Below are positions 5,248 through 7,702 of a stretch of 7,702 nucleotides of DNA, in pieces. Source of the stretch: an uncultured Lachnospiraceae bacterium. GTDB taxonomy: Bacteria > Bacillota > Clostridia > Lachnospirales > Lachnospiraceae. How positions within the stretch are numbered: position 1 is the first letter of the stretch; each line of letters opens with the position of its first letter. The notes under the pieces were generated by a model that did not search any database, was not told where the DNA came from, and saw only the letters and a list, made by a program, of their open reading frames with translations. A program made the position numbers and the translations under genes. Location: assembly GCA_947003375.1 (NCBI GenBank), contig CAMQOJ010000195.1, positions 1 to 7,702 on the forward strand, in the 5' to 3' direction.

Positions 5248-7702
5248 ATGGTAAAAGACAGGAAGCTAGTACTGATAGACGGACACAGCATCTTGCACAG
5301 GGCCTTTTACGGCGTGCCGGATCTGACCAATGCCAAAGGCCTGCACACCAATGCGGTGTACGGCTTTCTGAATATTATGTTCAGGATTCTGGAGGAGGAG
5401 AAGCCGGATTACCTTGCGGTGGCCTTTGACGTGCATGCGCCCACCTTCCGCCATGAGCTCTATGAGGCCTATAAGGGCACCAGGAAGCCCATGCCGGAGG
5501 AGCTGCGGGAGCAGGTTCCGGTGCTGAAGGATGTGCTGCGGGCCATGGGGGTGACAATCGTGGAGCAGGCTGGGCTGGAGGCGGACGACATCCTGGGGAC
5601 GCTGGCCAAGAAGGCCCAGGCATCGGGGATGGAGGTATCTTTGGTGTCCGGCGACAGGGACCTGTTGCAGGTTGCGGACGAGCATATCAAAATCAGGATT
5701 CCGAAGACGAAGATGGGGAGGACCGAGGTGGAGGACTATTATCCGGAGGATGTAGTCAAGGCCTTCCAGGTGACCCCGCTCCAGTTCATCGACTTGAAGG
5801 CCCTCATGGGCGACAGCTCCGACAATGTGCCCGGGGTGCCCAAGGTGGGGCAGAAGACCGCCACGGAGCTGATGGTGCAGTACGGCTCCATGGAGGATAT
5901 CTACGCCCATGTGGAGGAGATTTCCAAGAAGAGCATCAGGGAATCCCTGATCGCGAACCGGGAGCTGGCGGACCTGAGCAAGGTCCTGGTCACGATTCGG
6001 ACAGACAGCGATGTGTCCATTGACTATGACACTTCCAGAGCGGAGGGCTTCTATACAAAGGAGGCCTACGACCTGTTCAAGGAGCTGGAATTCCGCAACA
6101 TGCTCGGCCGCTTTGAGGAGGAGCAGACCGATCGAAATATCGATATCGCCGCTACCTTTGGGAGGCTGGAGAGCCAGAAGGCTTTTCTCGGAAAGCTGAA
6201 GAAGGTAAAGGACGGTCAGCGCGTGGGCTTATTCCCGGTCACGGACGGAGATTGCCTGCTGGCTGTGGCGCTGTCCACGGAGGAAGAGGTCTCCCTCTAC
6301 GTGCTTCCGGTGCGGGAGAATGTACAGCTTTCCCTGTTTGGCGAGCCCGGAGAGAACGGGGGCGGGGATGGGGAAGAGGCTGCGTGTGCCCAGGGTCTCA
6401 GGGCACTTTCCGCCAGGGCGAGGATAGGGGCCTTTGATATCAAGAAGCTGTACCCATACCTGGAGCAGGATACCACGGAACGATATTTCGACATTTTGAT
6501 AGGGGCATATCTGCTGAACCCCTTAAAAAGCGATTATATGCCGGAGACCATTGCATCGGAGCATCTGGGCCTGCAGATACCCGGCTGGGCAGAGCGCTTC
6601 GGCAAACAGAAAGCAATAGAGGCGTCCCGGGAGGCTCCGGACAAATTCATGGAATACTGCTGCTACGGGGCTTATGTGGCCCGGAAAGCGGCGGACGTGC
6701 TGGAGGGGAAGCTGACGGAGACCGGCATGGACCGGCTCATGCGGGAGATGGAGATGCCTCTGTCCCTGGTGCTGTACGACATGGAGCGGGAGGGCGTGGA
6801 GGTGCGCAGGGAGGAGCTGAAGGCCTACGGCGACGCCCTGGTGGCGCGGATAGAGGAGCTGGAGAAGTCCATCCATGCCCAGGCGGGGGTGGCGTTCAAC
6901 ATCAATTCCCCCAAGCAGTTGGGGGAGGTGCTCTTCGACACCATGAAGCTGCCCGGGGGCAAGAAGACCAAGACAGGGTATTCCACGGCGGCGGACGTGC
7001 TGGAGAAGCTTTCGGAGGAGGCACCCATCGTCAAGGACATCCTGGAATACCGCCAGCTTACCAAGCTGAAGTCCACCTATGCGGACGGGCTGGCCGTCTA
7101 CATCGGGGAGGACAGGAGGATCCACACCAGCTTCAACCAGACCATCACGGCCACGGGCCGCATCAGCTCCACGGAGCCAAACCTCCAGAACATCCCCATG
7201 CGCATGGAGCTGGGCAGGCGCATCCGCAAGGTGTTCGTGCCCAGGGAGGGCTGCGAGTTCATGGACGCTGACTACTCCCAGATAGAGCTGCGGGTGCTGG
7301 CCCATATGTCCGGGGACGAACAACTGATCGAGGCTTATCACATGGATCAGGACATCCACCGGATTACGGCGGCGAAGGTGTTCCACACGCCTTTCGAGGA
7401 GGTCACGGATCTCCAGCGGCGCAACGCCAAGGCCGTGAATTTCGGCATTGTCTACGGCATCAGCTCCTTCGGCCTGAGCCAGGATCTGAGCATTAGCAAG
7501 AAGGAGGCGGCGGACTACATCGAGCAGTATTTCGCCACCTATCCGGGGGTGAAGGCTTTCCTGGACGGGCTGGTGGCCGGGGCGAAGGAAAAGGGCTATA
7601 TCACCACCATGTTCGGCAGGAGGAGGCCTGTGCCGGAGCTGAACTCCTCCAATTTCATGCAGCGCTCCTTCGGGGAGCGGGTGGCCATGAACTCCCCCAT
7701 AC
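5248..7702 (+). CDS. polA: DNA polymerase I, 3'-partial (window edge)
   Basis: DNA polymerase I removes RNA primers and fills gaps in replication and repair. 818 of roughly 870-900 expected residues are present. The 5' nuclease domain (1 to about 290) is intact: D11 in LIDGHS, D61, E111-x-D113-D114, D136 and D138 in SGDRDLL, and GDSSDNVPGVPKVG (188-201) with D189/D192. The middle domain (about 300-485) keeps the exonuclease fold but not its acids: strand VGLFPV (326-331) replaces the DxE strand, and the later Asp positions read as Tyr. Proofreading should be absent, as in Bacillus and Taq enzymes. The polymerase domain shows TATGRISSTEPNLQNIP (634-650), motif A DYSQIELR (675-682), and motif B R724-K728-F732-Y736 in RRNAKAVNFGIVYG. 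Motif C lies beyond the edge. ATG 5248 has a modest ribosome site (AAAGG, 5233-5237). QLSLF at 360-364 resembles a sliding-clamp-binding motif. No frame break was found. Confidence 0.95.
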   Translation, partial: MVKDRKLVLIDGHSILHRAFYGVPDLTNAKGLHTNAVYGFLNIMFRILEEEKPDYLAVAFDVHAPTFRHELYEAYKGTRKPMPEELREQVPVLKDVLRAMGVTIVEQAGLEADDILGTLAKKAQASGMEVSLVSGDRDLLQVADEHIKIRIPKTKMGRTEVEDYYPEDVVKAFQVTPLQFIDLKALMGDSSDNVPGVPKVGQKTATELMVQYGSMEDIYAHVEEISKKSIRESLIANRELADLSKVLVTIRTDSDVSIDYDTSRAEGFYTKEAYDLFKELEFRNMLGRFEEEQTDRNIDIAATFGRLESQKAFLGKLKKVKDGQRVGLFPVTDGDCLLAVALSTEEEVSLYVLPVRENVQLSLFGEPGENGGGDGEEAACAQGLRALSARARIGAFDIKKLYPYLEQDTTERYFDILIGAYLLNPLKSDYMPETIASEHLGLQIPGWAERFGKQKAIEASREAPDKFMEYCCYGAYVARKAADVLEGKLTETGMDRLMREMEMPLSLVLYDMEREGVEVRREELKAYGDALVARIEELEKSIHAQAGVAFNINSPKQLGEVLFDTMKLPGGKKTKTGYSTAADVLEKLSEEAPIVKDILEYRQLTKLKSTYADGLAVYIGEDRRIHTSFNQTITATGRISSTEPNLQNIPMRMELGRRIRKVFVPREGCEFMDADYSQIELRVLAHMSGDEQLIEAYHMDQDIHRITAAKVFHTPFEEVTDLQRRNAKAVNFGIVYGISSFGLSQDLSISKKEAADYIEQYFATYPGVKAFLDGLVAGAKEKGYITTMFGRRRPVPELNSSNFMQRSFGERVAMNSPI

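Overview
The window looks like chromosomal DNA of a Gram-positive Clostridia bacterium, most likely a Lachnospiraceae-type gut anaerobe. The reasons are strong AGGAGG-type ribosome binding sites, moderately high-GC codon use, an archaeal/eukaryal-type aspartyl-tRNA synthetase (found in many Clostridia), an MetY-type sulfhydrylase, and a DNA polymerase I whose proofreading domain has lost its catalytic residues. The taxon is inferred from these traits; no database was searched. All seven supported genes lie on the + strand. The long minus-strand and alternate-frame open frames are shadows of these genes.

Positions 1-816 hold a possible accessory pair: a Uma2-family PD-(D/E)XK nuclease-like protein cut by the left edge, and a tightly linked 87-residue protein I do not recognise. 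Positions 929-1900 encode a stand-alone DRE-TIM metallolyase/aldolase of unknown substrate. Positions 2013-3350 encode the archaeal-type AspRS. Positions 3437-4708 encode O-acetylhomoserine sulfhydrylase (MetY), which has its own good sigma-A promoter. Positions 4843-5199 encode a small membrane-anchored protein with a zinc-binding anti-sigma HxxxCxxC motif and no visible sigma factor partner. Positions 5248-7702 encode DNA polymerase I, which runs off the right edge after motif B.

The genes are mostly housekeeping (tRNA charging, methionine/cysteine synthesis, DNA repair and Okazaki fragment maturation), and no classic multi-gene defence or mobile system is visible. The most unusual structure is non-coding. 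The metY leader has a 15-bp inverted repeat (3363-3377 / 3414-3428) that would pair the metY Shine-Dalgarno sequence with an exact anti-Shine-Dalgarno. The anti-SD arm lies inside the -35/-10 spacer of the metY promoter. Transcripts reading through from aspS would therefore carry the hairpin, while transcripts from the local promoter would not. A seven-codon reading frame ends on the same SD. A second structured region spans the metY-anti-sigma gap, where a 13-bp long-range helix with one bulge pairs the metY stop-codon region with 4818-4830. In PolA, a canonical sliding-clamp-binding pentapeptide (QLSLF) sits in the dead exonuclease domain.
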